The notes beneath the pieces are model-generated. The model made no database searches. It had not been told where the DNA came from and saw only the letters and a list, made by a program, of their open reading frames with translations. From Streptomyces sp. WZ.A104 (GTDB lineage: Bacteria > Actinomycetota > Actinomycetes > Streptomycetales > Streptomycetaceae), in NCBI RefSeq assembly GCF_002382885.1, contig NZ_NWVL01000002.1, forward strand, positions 1 to 64,000: DNA of 64,000 bases, in the 5' to 3' direction. Shown one piece after another: positions 1 through 6,886 of the stretch. Within the stretch, counting starts at the first letter, position 1, and every line of letters begins with the position of its first letter. The translations under genes were made by a program, and so were the position numbers.

Positions 1-98
1 TCCTCGCGCTGGCCCGACGACGGGTCAACGTCCTGTGGGCCCTGATACGTGACGGACGGTGCTTCCAACGCGAACTCCCTGTCACGGTCGCGGCTTGA
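1..98 (+). mobile_element. IS110-family transposase, C-terminal end only (partial CDS)
   Basis: The frame that is open from base 3 and stops at TGA 96-98 encodes about 31 residues, including LALARRRVNVLWALIRD. This resembles the C-terminus of IS110/IS116/IS902-type transposases, which are frequent in Streptomyces. The catalytic DEDD domain would lie to the left of the window. Nine bases after the stop, a serpin-like frame on the other strand ends abruptly, so the element boundary probably lies at about 99-110. IS110 elements usually lack long terminal inverted repeats, and none is visible. The family call rests on a short peptide. Confidence 0.6.
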
Positions 99-106
99 CA
101 ACATCA

Positions 107-241
107 TTAGGAGGTGAGGAGCGGTACGTCGTCGGCCCCGCCCAGCACGACGATGCCGAAGGGCCGGTCGAAGGCGATGTGCCGGACCCGCCGCGGTCGC
201 GGTGCGGCGCTTCCGGGGGCCATCGCGGCCACCGTCCGCCA
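107..241 (-). pseudogene. Serpin-like C-terminal fragment, truncated at both ends
   Basis: Read on the minus strand, this stretch encodes TVAAM, a Pro/Arg-rich linker, then HIAFDRPFGIVVLGG and DDVPLLTS, and stops at the TAA at 109-107. A reactive-loop-like stretch followed by FDRPFG and a VPLF-type end is the pattern of serpin C-termini. The rest of a serpin (about 350 residues) is absent: no continuation in this frame is recognisable upstream, and the stop falls right beside the transposase end. I infer a serpin gene broken by IS insertion or by a rearrangement. The assignment is from memory of the family. Confidence 0.45.
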
Positions 242-340
242 CCGTCGCGCTGTCGGCCGTCGCCCGCCCCCCCTTCACTGCTGCCCCCCCTGCACGCAAT
301 TGCGTCGCCGCACGGCTGTGCGCGAGCAAGAATGCCCCAC

Positions 341-829
341 ATGACCTGGACCGTGACCACCGAACGATTCGACTCCCCCGACGCGACCGCGCTGCGCCGC
401 GACTACTACGACGAGGTCGCGAGCCGCTATTGGCAGCGGCCCGCGACCGCCGAGGAGATCGCCGACGGTCTCACGGACGACGGCGCCGATCTGCTCACCC
501 CGCCGACCGGGCAGTTCGTCGTCGGCCGCCACGAGGGCAAGGCCGCAGCCTGTGCCGGGCTGGTGCTGACGGAGGCCGCCGAGCCGGGGACGGCGGAGCT
601 GACGCGGGTGTACGTGCGCCCGGCGTTCCGGGGTACGGGCGGCGGTGCGGTGCTGCTGGCCGCGGTCGAGGAGGCGGCGAGGGCGTTCGGCGTCCGGCTG
701 CTGCGGCTGGATACCCGCACCGACCTGGTCGAGGCGCGCGGGCTGTACGCGAAGCACGGGTATCGGGAGGTGCCGGCGTTCCACCGCCGCACCCCGTACG
801 CGGAGGTCTGGTTCGCCAAAGAGCTGTGA
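341..829 (+). CDS. GNAT family N-acetyltransferase
   Basis: This 162-residue protein has the GNAT fold signature. A core strand reads ELTRVYVRPAFRGTGGG, where RGTGGG is the acetyl-CoA pyrophosphate loop (usual form Q/RxxGxG/A). A later stretch, EARGLYAKHGYREVPAF, is the typical motif B end. GNAT enzymes move an acetyl group from acetyl-CoA to an amine; the substrate cannot be read from the sequence. ATG 341 was chosen, and ATG 332 is three codons upstream in frame. Neither has a clear ribosome-binding site. The gene stands alone between the IS remnant and the convergent efflux gene. Confidence 0.8.
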   Translation: MTWTVTTERFDSPDATALRRDYYDEVASRYWQRPATAEEIADGLTDDGADLLTPPTGQFVVGRHEGKAAACAGLVLTEAAEPGTAELTRVYVRPAFRGTGGGAVLLAAVEEAARAFGVRLLRLDTRTDLVEARGLYAKHGYREVPAFHRRTPYAEVWFAKEL

Positions 830-879
830 TTCGCCGAGGAGCTGTGGGGGGGGAAGCCGCGCCCCGGCCCGCGCGCCGC

Positions 880-2967
880 TCAGGCGGACGGCGGGTGGGG
901 ACGGTCGTGGTGGCCGTGGCTCCAGTGGGCCTCGTGGTCGCGGGGAGGCTCCGGCGAGTGCGGGCGCTCCTCGCTCGAACCGCCGGCCTCCGCCGCCAGC
1001 TCGGCGACGAGTGCGACCAGGTCGGTGGGGCGCTCGGGCCCCCACCAGTCGCCCAGCAGTTCGGCGAGGGAGTCCTCACGGGCCTGGGAGAGCCGGACGA
1101 CCGCCTCGCCCCCCGCGTCGGTGAGGATCATCTGCAGCCCCTCGCGACGGGCCAGTCCGCGTTCCTCCACCTGACGGGCCGCCTCGGTGATCACCCGCAG
1201 CGGTACGGGGGCCGTCTCGGCCAGCCGGGCGGGCTCGACCATGCCGTGCCGCTTGATCCTCAGCAGCAGCCAGCTGGAGGCGGGCAGCAGGTCGTACCCG
1301 GCGCGCGCGGTGATCTTCTCGTAGATCTCGCGGCGCCCCTCCCGGGTGGCGAGCACCGACAGGGCGCGGGCGCACTCGTCGTACGAGGAACGCTCCACGG
1401 GGTTGGACGCGAGGGTCTGGCTGGTGTCGGGAGCCGTCACCGAGCCCCGGAGCTTGTCCTCCCGGAGGAACCAGGCGAGGACGAAGGCGATGAGGACGAC
1501 GGGTGCCGCGTACAGGAAGACGTCCGTGATGGAGGTGGAGTACGCGTCGAGGATCGAGGGGCGCAGGTCGGCCGGGAGCATCTGGATGGCCCGGGGGTCG
1601 GCCGCCAGCCGGTCGGCGTCGACGCCCGGCGGCAGGGAGCGGCCCGCGAGAGCGCTCTCCAGCTGGCCGGTGAGCCGGTTGGTGAAGACGGTGCCGAAGA
1701 TGGCCACGCCGAAGGAGGCGCCGATGGAGCGGAAGAAGGTGGCTCCGGAGGTGGCGACACCCAGGTCCTGGTAGGAGACCGCGTTCTGCACGACGAGGAC
1801 GAGGACCTGCATGACGAGGCCGAGTCCGGCGCCGAAGACGAAGAAGAAGACGCTCATCGCCCAGGTGGAGCTGGCCGGGTCCAGCCGGTGGAGCAGGAGC
1901 AGGCCGACGGCGGTGAGGGCGGTGCCCGCCAGCGGGAAGACCTTCCAGCGGCCGGTCCGGCTGACGATCTGCCCGGAGCCGGTCGAGGTGAGCAGCATGC
2001 CGAGGACCATCGGCAGCATGTGCACGCCGGACATGGTCGGCGTGATGCCGTGCACCACCTGGAGGAAGGTCGGCAGGTAGGTCATCGCGCCGAACATCGC
2101 GAAGCCGACGACGAAGCTGATCACGGCGACGAGGCTGAAGGTCCGAATCCGGAACAGCTTGAGCGGCAGCACCGGTTCGGCCGCCCGCCGCTCGGCGCCG
2201 ACGAACGCGACGAGCAGGACGACGGCGAGCACCGCGAGCGCGATGATCCGCGCCGAACCCCAGGCCCAGGTCGTACCGCCGAGCGATGCGATGAGGACCA
2301 GGCAGGTGGCGACGGACGCGATGAGGAAGGTGCCCAGGTAGTCGATGGTGTGCTTCTCCCGGTGGACCGGGATGTGCAGCACGGCCGCGATGACGAGCAG
2401 GGCGACGACACCGATCGGCAGGTTGATGTAGAACACCCAGCGCCAGCTGAGGTGTTCGGTGAAGAACCCGCCCAACAGCGGCCCCAGGACGCTGGTCACA
2501 CCGAAGACGGCACCGAACAGGCCCTGGTACTTGCCGCGTTCGCGGGGCGTGACGAGATCGCCGACGATCGCCATCGACAGCACCATGAGCCCGCCGCCGC
2601 CGAGCCCCTGGAGGGCGCGGAAGCCGATCAGCTGGGGCATGTTCTGGGCGATACCGCAGAGCGCGGAGCCGATGAGGAAGATGACGATCGCGGTCTGGAA
2701 GAGCTTCTTGCGGCCGTACTGGTCGCCGAGCTTGCCCCAGAGGGGGGTCGCCGCGGTCGCCGCCAGCATGTAGGCGGTGACCACCCAGGACAGATGGTCC
2801 ATGCCGCCGAGTTCGCTGACGATGGTCGGCAGCGCCGTGGAGACGATGGTCTGATCGAGTGCCGCGAGCAGCATGCCGAGGAGCAGGGCGCCGATCGCCA
2901 CCATGACGGTCCGCCGGGACTGTCCGTCGCCGGGGGCCAGCGGGGGCGGGCTCAGCTGCTGGGCCAT
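880..2967 (-). CDS. DHA2-type MFS drug efflux permease fused to a C-terminal MarR-like winged-helix domain
   Basis: The first ~510 of 695 residues are an EmrB/QacA-type, 14-helix major facilitator. They include LDQTIVSTALPTI in helix 1, WGKLGDQYGRKK (motif A) and GPLLGGFFTEHLSWRW (motif C). Such pumps export drugs by proton antiport. From about residue 550 the chain becomes soluble: EREG-type helices around REIYEKITARAGYDLLP and VEPARLAETAPVP, then ERGLARREGLQMILTDAG, which has the layout of a MarR winged helix (helix, recognition helix, RxG-x-LTxxG wing). A His-rich tail follows. GAGGAG lies just before ATG 2967. Whether the fused domain binds DNA or a ligand is unknown. It is transcribed divergently from the next gene. 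Confidence 0.85.
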   Translation of the reverse strand: MAQQLSPPPLAPGDGQSRRTVMVAIGALLLGMLLAALDQTIVSTALPTIVSELGGMDHLSWVVTAYMLAATAATPLWGKLGDQYGRKKLFQTAIVIFLIGSALCGIAQNMPQLIGFRALQGLGGGGLMVLSMAIVGDLVTPRERGKYQGLFGAVFGVTSVLGPLLGGFFTEHLSWRWVFYINLPIGVVALLVIAAVLHIPVHREKHTIDYLGTFLIASVATCLVLIASLGGTTWAWGSARIIALAVLAVVLLVAFVGAERRAAEPVLPLKLFRIRTFSLVAVISFVVGFAMFGAMTYLPTFLQVVHGITPTMSGVHMLPMVLGMLLTSTGSGQIVSRTGRWKVFPLAGTALTAVGLLLLHRLDPASSTWAMSVFFFVFGAGLGLVMQVLVLVVQNAVSYQDLGVATSGATFFRSIGASFGVAIFGTVFTNRLTGQLESALAGRSLPPGVDADRLAADPRAIQMLPADLRPSILDAYSTSITDVFLYAAPVVLIAFVLAWFLREDKLRGSVTAPDTSQTLASNPVERSSYDECARALSVLATREGRREIYEKITARAGYDLLPASSWLLLRIKRHGMVEPARLAETAPVPLRVITEAARQVEERGLARREGLQMILTDAGGEAVVRLSQAREDSLAELLGDWWGPERPTDLVALVAELAAEAGGSSEERPHSPEPPRDHEAHWSHGHHDRPHPPSA

Positions 2968-3036
2968 GGGCGTCTCCTCGGTCCGCTGATCCGCTACTCC
3001 CCCATCCTGGCCGTTTTCCTCCGTTATGGCCTGTTG

Positions 3037-3083
3037 TGCCCTGCCAGGCGTCGGCAGGGCACCTGGGGGCTCCCGGCAGGGCA
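3037..3083. promoter_or_regulatory. Operator-like inverted repeat plus an extra half-site
   Basis: TGCCCTGCC (3037-3045), a 7-base spacer, then GGCAGGGCA (3053-3061) form a perfect 9-bp inverted repeat. A third identical half-site, GGCAGGGCA, lies at 3075-3083, ending just before the -35 box of the rightward promoter. The repeat sits between the divergent efflux gene (start 2967) and the peptidoglycan-binding gene (start 3143). This is where a shared operator would be expected. The regulator is unknown; the MarR-like tail of the efflux protein is a speculative candidate. Confidence 0.5.
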
Positions 3084-3112
3084 TTGGGCTTCCCCGGAGC
3101 GGGCTGCATAAT
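3084..3112 (+). promoter_or_regulatory. Sigma-70-type promoter
   Basis: TTGGGC (3084-3089), a 17-base spacer and CATAAT (3107-3112) match the HrdB-type consensus well. They lie about 30 bases upstream of the peptidoglycan-binding gene and immediately after the third TGCCCTGCC half-site. Confidence 0.55.
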
Positions 3113-3142
3113 CGCAGGCAGCTCAAGGGGAGGGGACCCACG

Positions 3143-4255
3143 ATGACCGGACAGGCATGCCCGGAGTGCGGGAGACGGACGACCGGGGAGCCCGGTACGG
3201 AACACCGGGTGCCGTGCCGGTGCGGCGCGGGCGTACGTCCGGCGCCGCTCACGGAGGAGGAGCAGCGGGCCGCCCGCACGGCGGAGATCGCGGCGGCCGA
3301 GGACTTCGACCCGCTGCGGATCAGGCCGTACGTGAAGCTGACGGACGACTCCTCGGCGCCGCCCGAGGACGTTCCGGGCGCCGCGGCCACCACCATGCCG
3401 CTGTTCCTGGACACCGAGGGACGGGCCACGGCGACGGAACCGCGTACCGATGCGCGTACGAATGCGGGTACCGCTATGGGTGCGGGCTTCGGTACGGACA
3501 CGGGTGCGGGCACGGGCACGGGCACGGCTGCGGGCTTCGGCACGGATTCCGTGTCGGGCGAGAGCCGCCGGCGCACCACCCCCACTGCCATCTCCGCCAC
3601 CATGAGCGCGGGCTACGACCCCGTGCAGCCGCGCCGCAGGCGCCCCTTCGCGGCCCTCGCCGTGGGGGCGGCCGTGGCCTCGGTGATCGGCACGGCAGCT
3701 TTCGCCGGGGGACTCTTCGGCGGCGACGGGAGCCAGGACGAGGCACTGCCGGAGGCGACCACGAGCGCCCCTGACACCGGGGGCGGACCGGCGGCGTCGG
3801 CGGCCCCGTCGCCCTCCGCGTCGGCGACCCCGTCCCGTACCGCCTCACCCTCGCCCGCCCCGCCCCCCTCACCGTCCGCGTCCGCGTCGCCGACGAGGAG
3901 CGAGGAGCCGACCCCGACCGCCACCGCCCCGGCGACGCCGACGGCGGGCACCCCGTCGGCCCCGGCGACGGGCAGTGCGACCCCGGGGCCACCGTCCGCC
4001 GCCCCGCCCGCGGACCTGGCCGGACCCTCGCTCCGGCGTGGCGACCGGGGCCCGGAGGTGGCCGAGCTGCAGAAGCGGCTCATGGAGGTGTGGCTCTACG
4101 GGGGCCCGCCGGACGCGCACTACTCGGACCGGGTGGAGAACGCCGTGACCGTCTACCAGTCGTACAAGCCGATCCAGGGGGACCCGGCAGGGGTGTACGG
4201 GCCGAACACGCGGCGCGCACTGGAGGCGGAGACGAGCGGACGGGGCCGCCGCTGA
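3143..4255 (+). CDS. Membrane-anchored protein with a C-terminal peptidoglycan-binding domain
   Basis: This 370-residue protein has four parts. An N-terminal cysteine cluster (ACPECG..., PCRCGAG) looks like a small zinc ribbon. It is followed by a Thr/Ala/Gly simple-sequence stretch (bases ~3424-3535). One membrane segment lies near residues 168-192 (FAALAVGAAVASVIGTAAFAG), and a long Ser/Pro/Thr/Ala linker leads to a PG_binding_1 domain at ~296-366 (LRRGDRGPEVAELQKRL, then VYGPNTRRALE). The topology suggests a cytoplasmic zinc ribbon with the wall-binding domain outside. AGGGGAGGGG precedes ATG 3143. Its role in envelope sensing or anchoring is inference. Confidence 0.75.
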   Translation: MTGQACPECGRRTTGEPGTEHRVPCRCGAGVRPAPLTEEEQRAARTAEIAAAEDFDPLRIRPYVKLTDDSSAPPEDVPGAAATTMPLFLDTEGRATATEPRTDARTNAGTAMGAGFGTDTGAGTGTGTAAGFGTDSVSGESRRRTTPTAISATMSAGYDPVQPRRRRPFAALAVGAAVASVIGTAAFAGGLFGGDGSQDEALPEATTSAPDTGGGPAASAAPSPSASATPSRTASPSPAPPPSPSASASPTRSEEPTPTATAPATPTAGTPSAPATGSATPGPPSAAPPADLAGPSLRRGDRGPEVAELQKRLMEVWLYGGPPDAHYSDRVENAVTVYQSYKPIQGDPAGVYGPNTRRALEAETSGRGRR

Positions 4256-4387
4256 CCGGCCGACCCCGGAGCGGCTGACCGGCCGGCTGCGGAGCGGGCG
4301 AAGCCCCCGGACCGCCATGAAGGCAGGGCCCCGGAGCGGAGTGGTGAAGACTCCCGGACCGGGTCGGACCGGGTCGGACCAGGCTGA

Positions 4388-4417
4388 TTGGCTTTCCGGT
4401 CCAGGTTTTTGTATGTT
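4388..4417 (+). promoter_or_regulatory. Candidate promoter for the HAD gene
   Basis: TTGGCT (4388-4393), an 18-base spacer and TATGTT (4412-4417) lie in a locally A+T-richer stretch about 95 bases before the HAD start. Just upstream is a short tandem repeat of GGACCGGGTC-type units (about 4357-4380). Confidence 0.4.
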
Positions 4418-4511
4418 CGTGGAACAAAGTAGCTCCCGCCCGCACTCCCTGACCGGCGGGCGGGGCTGCTCTTGTACCGCACCACCGTCCCCCGCGTCCT
4501 GGAGCCAGCCG

Positions 4512-5174
4512 ATGTCGGCAACCGTCCTCACCGCACGAGCCCTCCTGCTGGACATGGACGGCACCCTCGTGAACTCCGACGCGGTGGTGGAGCGCTGCTG
4601 GCGCCGCTGGGCGATCAAGCACGGACTGGACCCCGAGGCCGCGCTGAAGGTGGTGCACGGCCGCCAGGGGTACGCCACGATGGCGGTCCTGCTTCCGGAC
4701 CGCCCGGTGGAGGAGAACTACGCGGACAACCGGGCGATGCTCGCCGAGGAGACCGCCGACGTCGAGGGCGTCGTACCGATCGGCGGGGCGCCCGCGTTCA
4801 TGGCCTCGATCGCCGATCTGCCGCACGCGCTGGTGACCTCCGCCGACGCCGCGCTCGCGACGGCCCGGATGGGCGCGGCCGCCCTGCCGATGCCCGCCGT
4901 CCGCGTCACCGCGGAGCAGGTCGGCGCGAGCAAGCCGGACCCCGAGGGCTTCCTCAAGGGCGCGGCGGAGCTGGGCTTCGACGCGGCGGACTGCATCGTG
5001 TTCGAGGACTCCGAGGCGGGTATCGCGGCGGGCCGGGCGGCCGGGATGCGCGTCGTGGGCGTGGGCCCGCGCGCTGCGGCCCTGGCGCCGGACGTACACG
5101 TCGAGGACCTGACGCGGGTACGGGTTCAGGCGGCGGGCGACGGCTCGATCCGCCTGCACATCAGCGAGGTCTGA
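4512..5174 (+). CDS. HAD-superfamily sugar-phosphate phosphatase/phosphomutase-like hydrolase
   Basis: The 220-residue chain opens with LLLDMDGTLVNSDAV, the HAD motif I (nucleophile and acid/base Asp, DxDGT). It continues with a C1-type helical cap and LVTSADAA (motif II), then SKPDPEGFL (motif III Lys) and VFEDSEAGIAAG (motif IV). This is the subfamily of beta-phosphoglucomutase, 2-deoxyglucose-6-phosphatase and glycerol-3-phosphatase. DGTLVNSD favours a phosphatase acting on a small phosphorylated sugar or polyol, but the exact substrate is not readable. ATG 4512 places motif I at the expected N-terminus. Confidence 0.85.
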   Translation: MSATVLTARALLLDMDGTLVNSDAVVERCWRRWAIKHGLDPEAALKVVHGRQGYATMAVLLPDRPVEENYADNRAMLAEETADVEGVVPIGGAPAFMASIADLPHALVTSADAALATARMGAAALPMPAVRVTAEQVGASKPDPEGFLKGAAELGFDAADCIVFEDSEAGIAAGRAAGMRVVGVGPRAAALAPDVHVEDLTRVRVQAAGDGSIRLHISEV

Positions 5175-5190
5175 GACCGCTCGGCAGCCG

Positions 5191-5925
5191 TCACCCCCGC
5201 CGCAGCCGCCCGCGGGCAACCAGCTCCAGCACCACCGCGACGGCCACCACCTGCACGGCCATCAGTGCCACCAGGACGAAGAGCTGCACGGCGCCCGCCT
5301 CCACGGGTGAGGCGCCGCCCAGCAGCATGCCCACGAACGCCCCCGGCAACGTGACGAGCCCGACCGTCCGGGTCTGGTCGAGACCCGGCAGCAACGCGTC
5401 CGACGCCGTCGGCCGGACGATCTCCAGCCGGGCGTCCCGGTCGAGCATCCCGAGCGCCATCCCCGCCTCCACCTCCCCGTAACGGGTGGCGAGTTCGTCC
5501 AGGGCGCGCCGCCCACCGAGCACGGTCGCGGTGAGCGCCCCGCCGATGAGGATGCCCGCGACCGGGATGAGGGCCAGACCCCGGACCGGGACGAGCCCCG
5601 TGAGCAGCAGGGCCCCGACCACGGGAAGCACGCCCGCCCCGATCGGCAGGGCCGCCCACCGCCAGGTGTGATTGCCGGTGATCCGGCGCCCGGCGGTCCA
5701 CACGGCCACGGCGAACATCAGCACCACGAACCCGAGGAGCGGCGCCAGGGAGCGGGCCACCCAGCCGATGAGCAGGGAGACGGCGGCGAGTTGGACCGCA
5801 GCCCGCACGCCCGCGACGAGAATCTCGCGCGAGCGGCCGAGCGACGCCCACGCCGCGACGAGGGCGGCGAGGACCAGCAGGACGGCGAGGACGACTCCGA
5901 GGGTGGCCGAGACCGGAAGCAGCAC
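5191..5925 (-). CDS. FetB-like (UPF0014) ABC transporter permease
   Basis: This 244-residue, strongly hydrophobic protein has six or seven predicted membrane helices. It carries the family hallmark stretch (GGRRALDELATRYGEVEAG, then RPTASDALLPGLDQTRTVGL). Members pair with a FetA-type ATPase and have been linked to iron or metal export and oxidative stress tolerance. No ATPase gene adjoins here, which is odd for an ABC permease. The start is GTG 5925; no strong ribosome-binding site is visible, so the N-terminus is uncertain. It converges on the HAD gene with only 16 bases between them. Confidence 0.75.
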   Translation of the reverse strand: MLLPVSATLGVVLAVLLVLAALVAAWASLGRSREILVAGVRAAVQLAAVSLLIGWVARSLAPLLGFVVLMFAVAVWTAGRRITGNHTWRWAALPIGAGVLPVVGALLLTGLVPVRGLALIPVAGILIGGALTATVLGGRRALDELATRYGEVEAGMALGMLDRDARLEIVRPTASDALLPGLDQTRTVGLVTLPGAFVGMLLGGASPVEAGAVQLFVLVALMAVQVVAVAVVLELVARGRLRRG

Positions 5926-6157
5926 GCGGCAACGATAAGCCGGTGACGAGAACACTCCGCCGCCCCGACAGAGGCGCGCCGGACACCCGTACCACCCTCC
6001 GCGCACCCCTTGCACACGCCTTGCACACCCCTTGATGTGACGTGAACATGTCGTCACCCTGTCACCTGACGCCCATCCCCGAGAAACCTGGCGTCGCCAC
6101 GATGGCCGGGCTCCACCCACCGCCCGCCCAATCACCCCCCGCGTCAAGGGAGTTCGT

Positions 6158-6802
6158 ATGTCCGGTGTCTACGCGCGTCGGCTCTCCGTCGTCGCCGCAA
6201 CCGCAGCGCTCGCCGCCACATCCGCCCTGTTCACCGCCCCGTCCGCGCAGGCCGCCATGCCCACCCCGGTCAGCGCGGCGACCGCACGCACGTACCTCGG
6301 CCAGCTCACCGTCGGCGCGGAGGGCTCGTCCAGCGGCTACAGCCGGGACAAGTTCCCGCACTGGATCACCCAGTCGGGGACCTGCAACACCCGCGAGGTC
6401 GTCCTCAAGCGCGACGGCACGAACGTCCAGCAGAACGCCGCCTGCGCCGCGATCAGCGGCAGTTGGTACTCGCCGTACGACGGCGCCACCTGGAGCGCCG
6501 CGTCCGACGTGGACATCGACCACATGATCCCCCTCGCCGAGGCCTGGCGCTCCGGCGCGAGCAGCTGGACCACCACCCAACGCCGGTCGTTCGCGAACGA
6601 CCTGACCCGCCCCCAGCTCATCGCGGTCACCGACAACGTCAACCAGTCCAAGGGCGACAGGGACCCGGCCGAGTGGATGCCGCCGCGCACGGCGTACAAG
6701 TGCACGTACGTCCGCGCCTGGGTCCACGTGAAGCACCACTACGGCCTGAGCGTGGACCAGGCCGAGAAGAGCGCCCTGCAGACGGCCCTGAACGGCTGCT
6801 GA
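6158..6802 (+). CDS. Secreted HNH/DUF1524-type nuclease
   Basis: A 214-residue protein with a classical signal peptide: basic start, hydrophobic core, and AQA-AMP cleavage near residue 33. The mature part has DIDHMIPLAEAWRSGA, the HNH metal-binding His motif, then NQSKGDRDPAEWMPP, the Asn and downstream part of the betabetaalpha-metal nuclease as in DUF1524/GmrSD C-terminal domains. Two Cys pairs (CNT..., CAAI..., CTYV..., final C) suggest disulfides. Likely an extracellular DNA/RNA-degrading enzyme. AAGGGAG precedes the ATG. Upstream 5926-6157 holds short direct repeats (CCTTGCACAC-type, near 6009-6033) and no gene. Confidence 0.85.
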   Translation: MSGVYARRLSVVAATAALAATSALFTAPSAQAAMPTPVSAATARTYLGQLTVGAEGSSSGYSRDKFPHWITQSGTCNTREVVLKRDGTNVQQNAACAAISGSWYSPYDGATWSAASDVDIDHMIPLAEAWRSGASSWTTTQRRSFANDLTRPQLIAVTDNVNQSKGDRDPAEWMPPRTAYKCTYVRAWVHVKHHYGLSVDQAEKSALQTALNGC

Positions 6803-6886
6803 CGGCCCGCGGGCCCACCACCGGAACCCACGCCCCTCCCCGGTCGTTCAGCAGACACCCCTGACGCCGTCGCGAGGAGGCATCAC

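Noticed and set aside
202-3111. Very long open frame (about 970 codons) opposite the efflux gene
   Set aside because: It is composed of Arg/Gly/Ala/Asp-rich nonsense typical of antisense high-G+C DNA. The minus-strand efflux protein explains the region.
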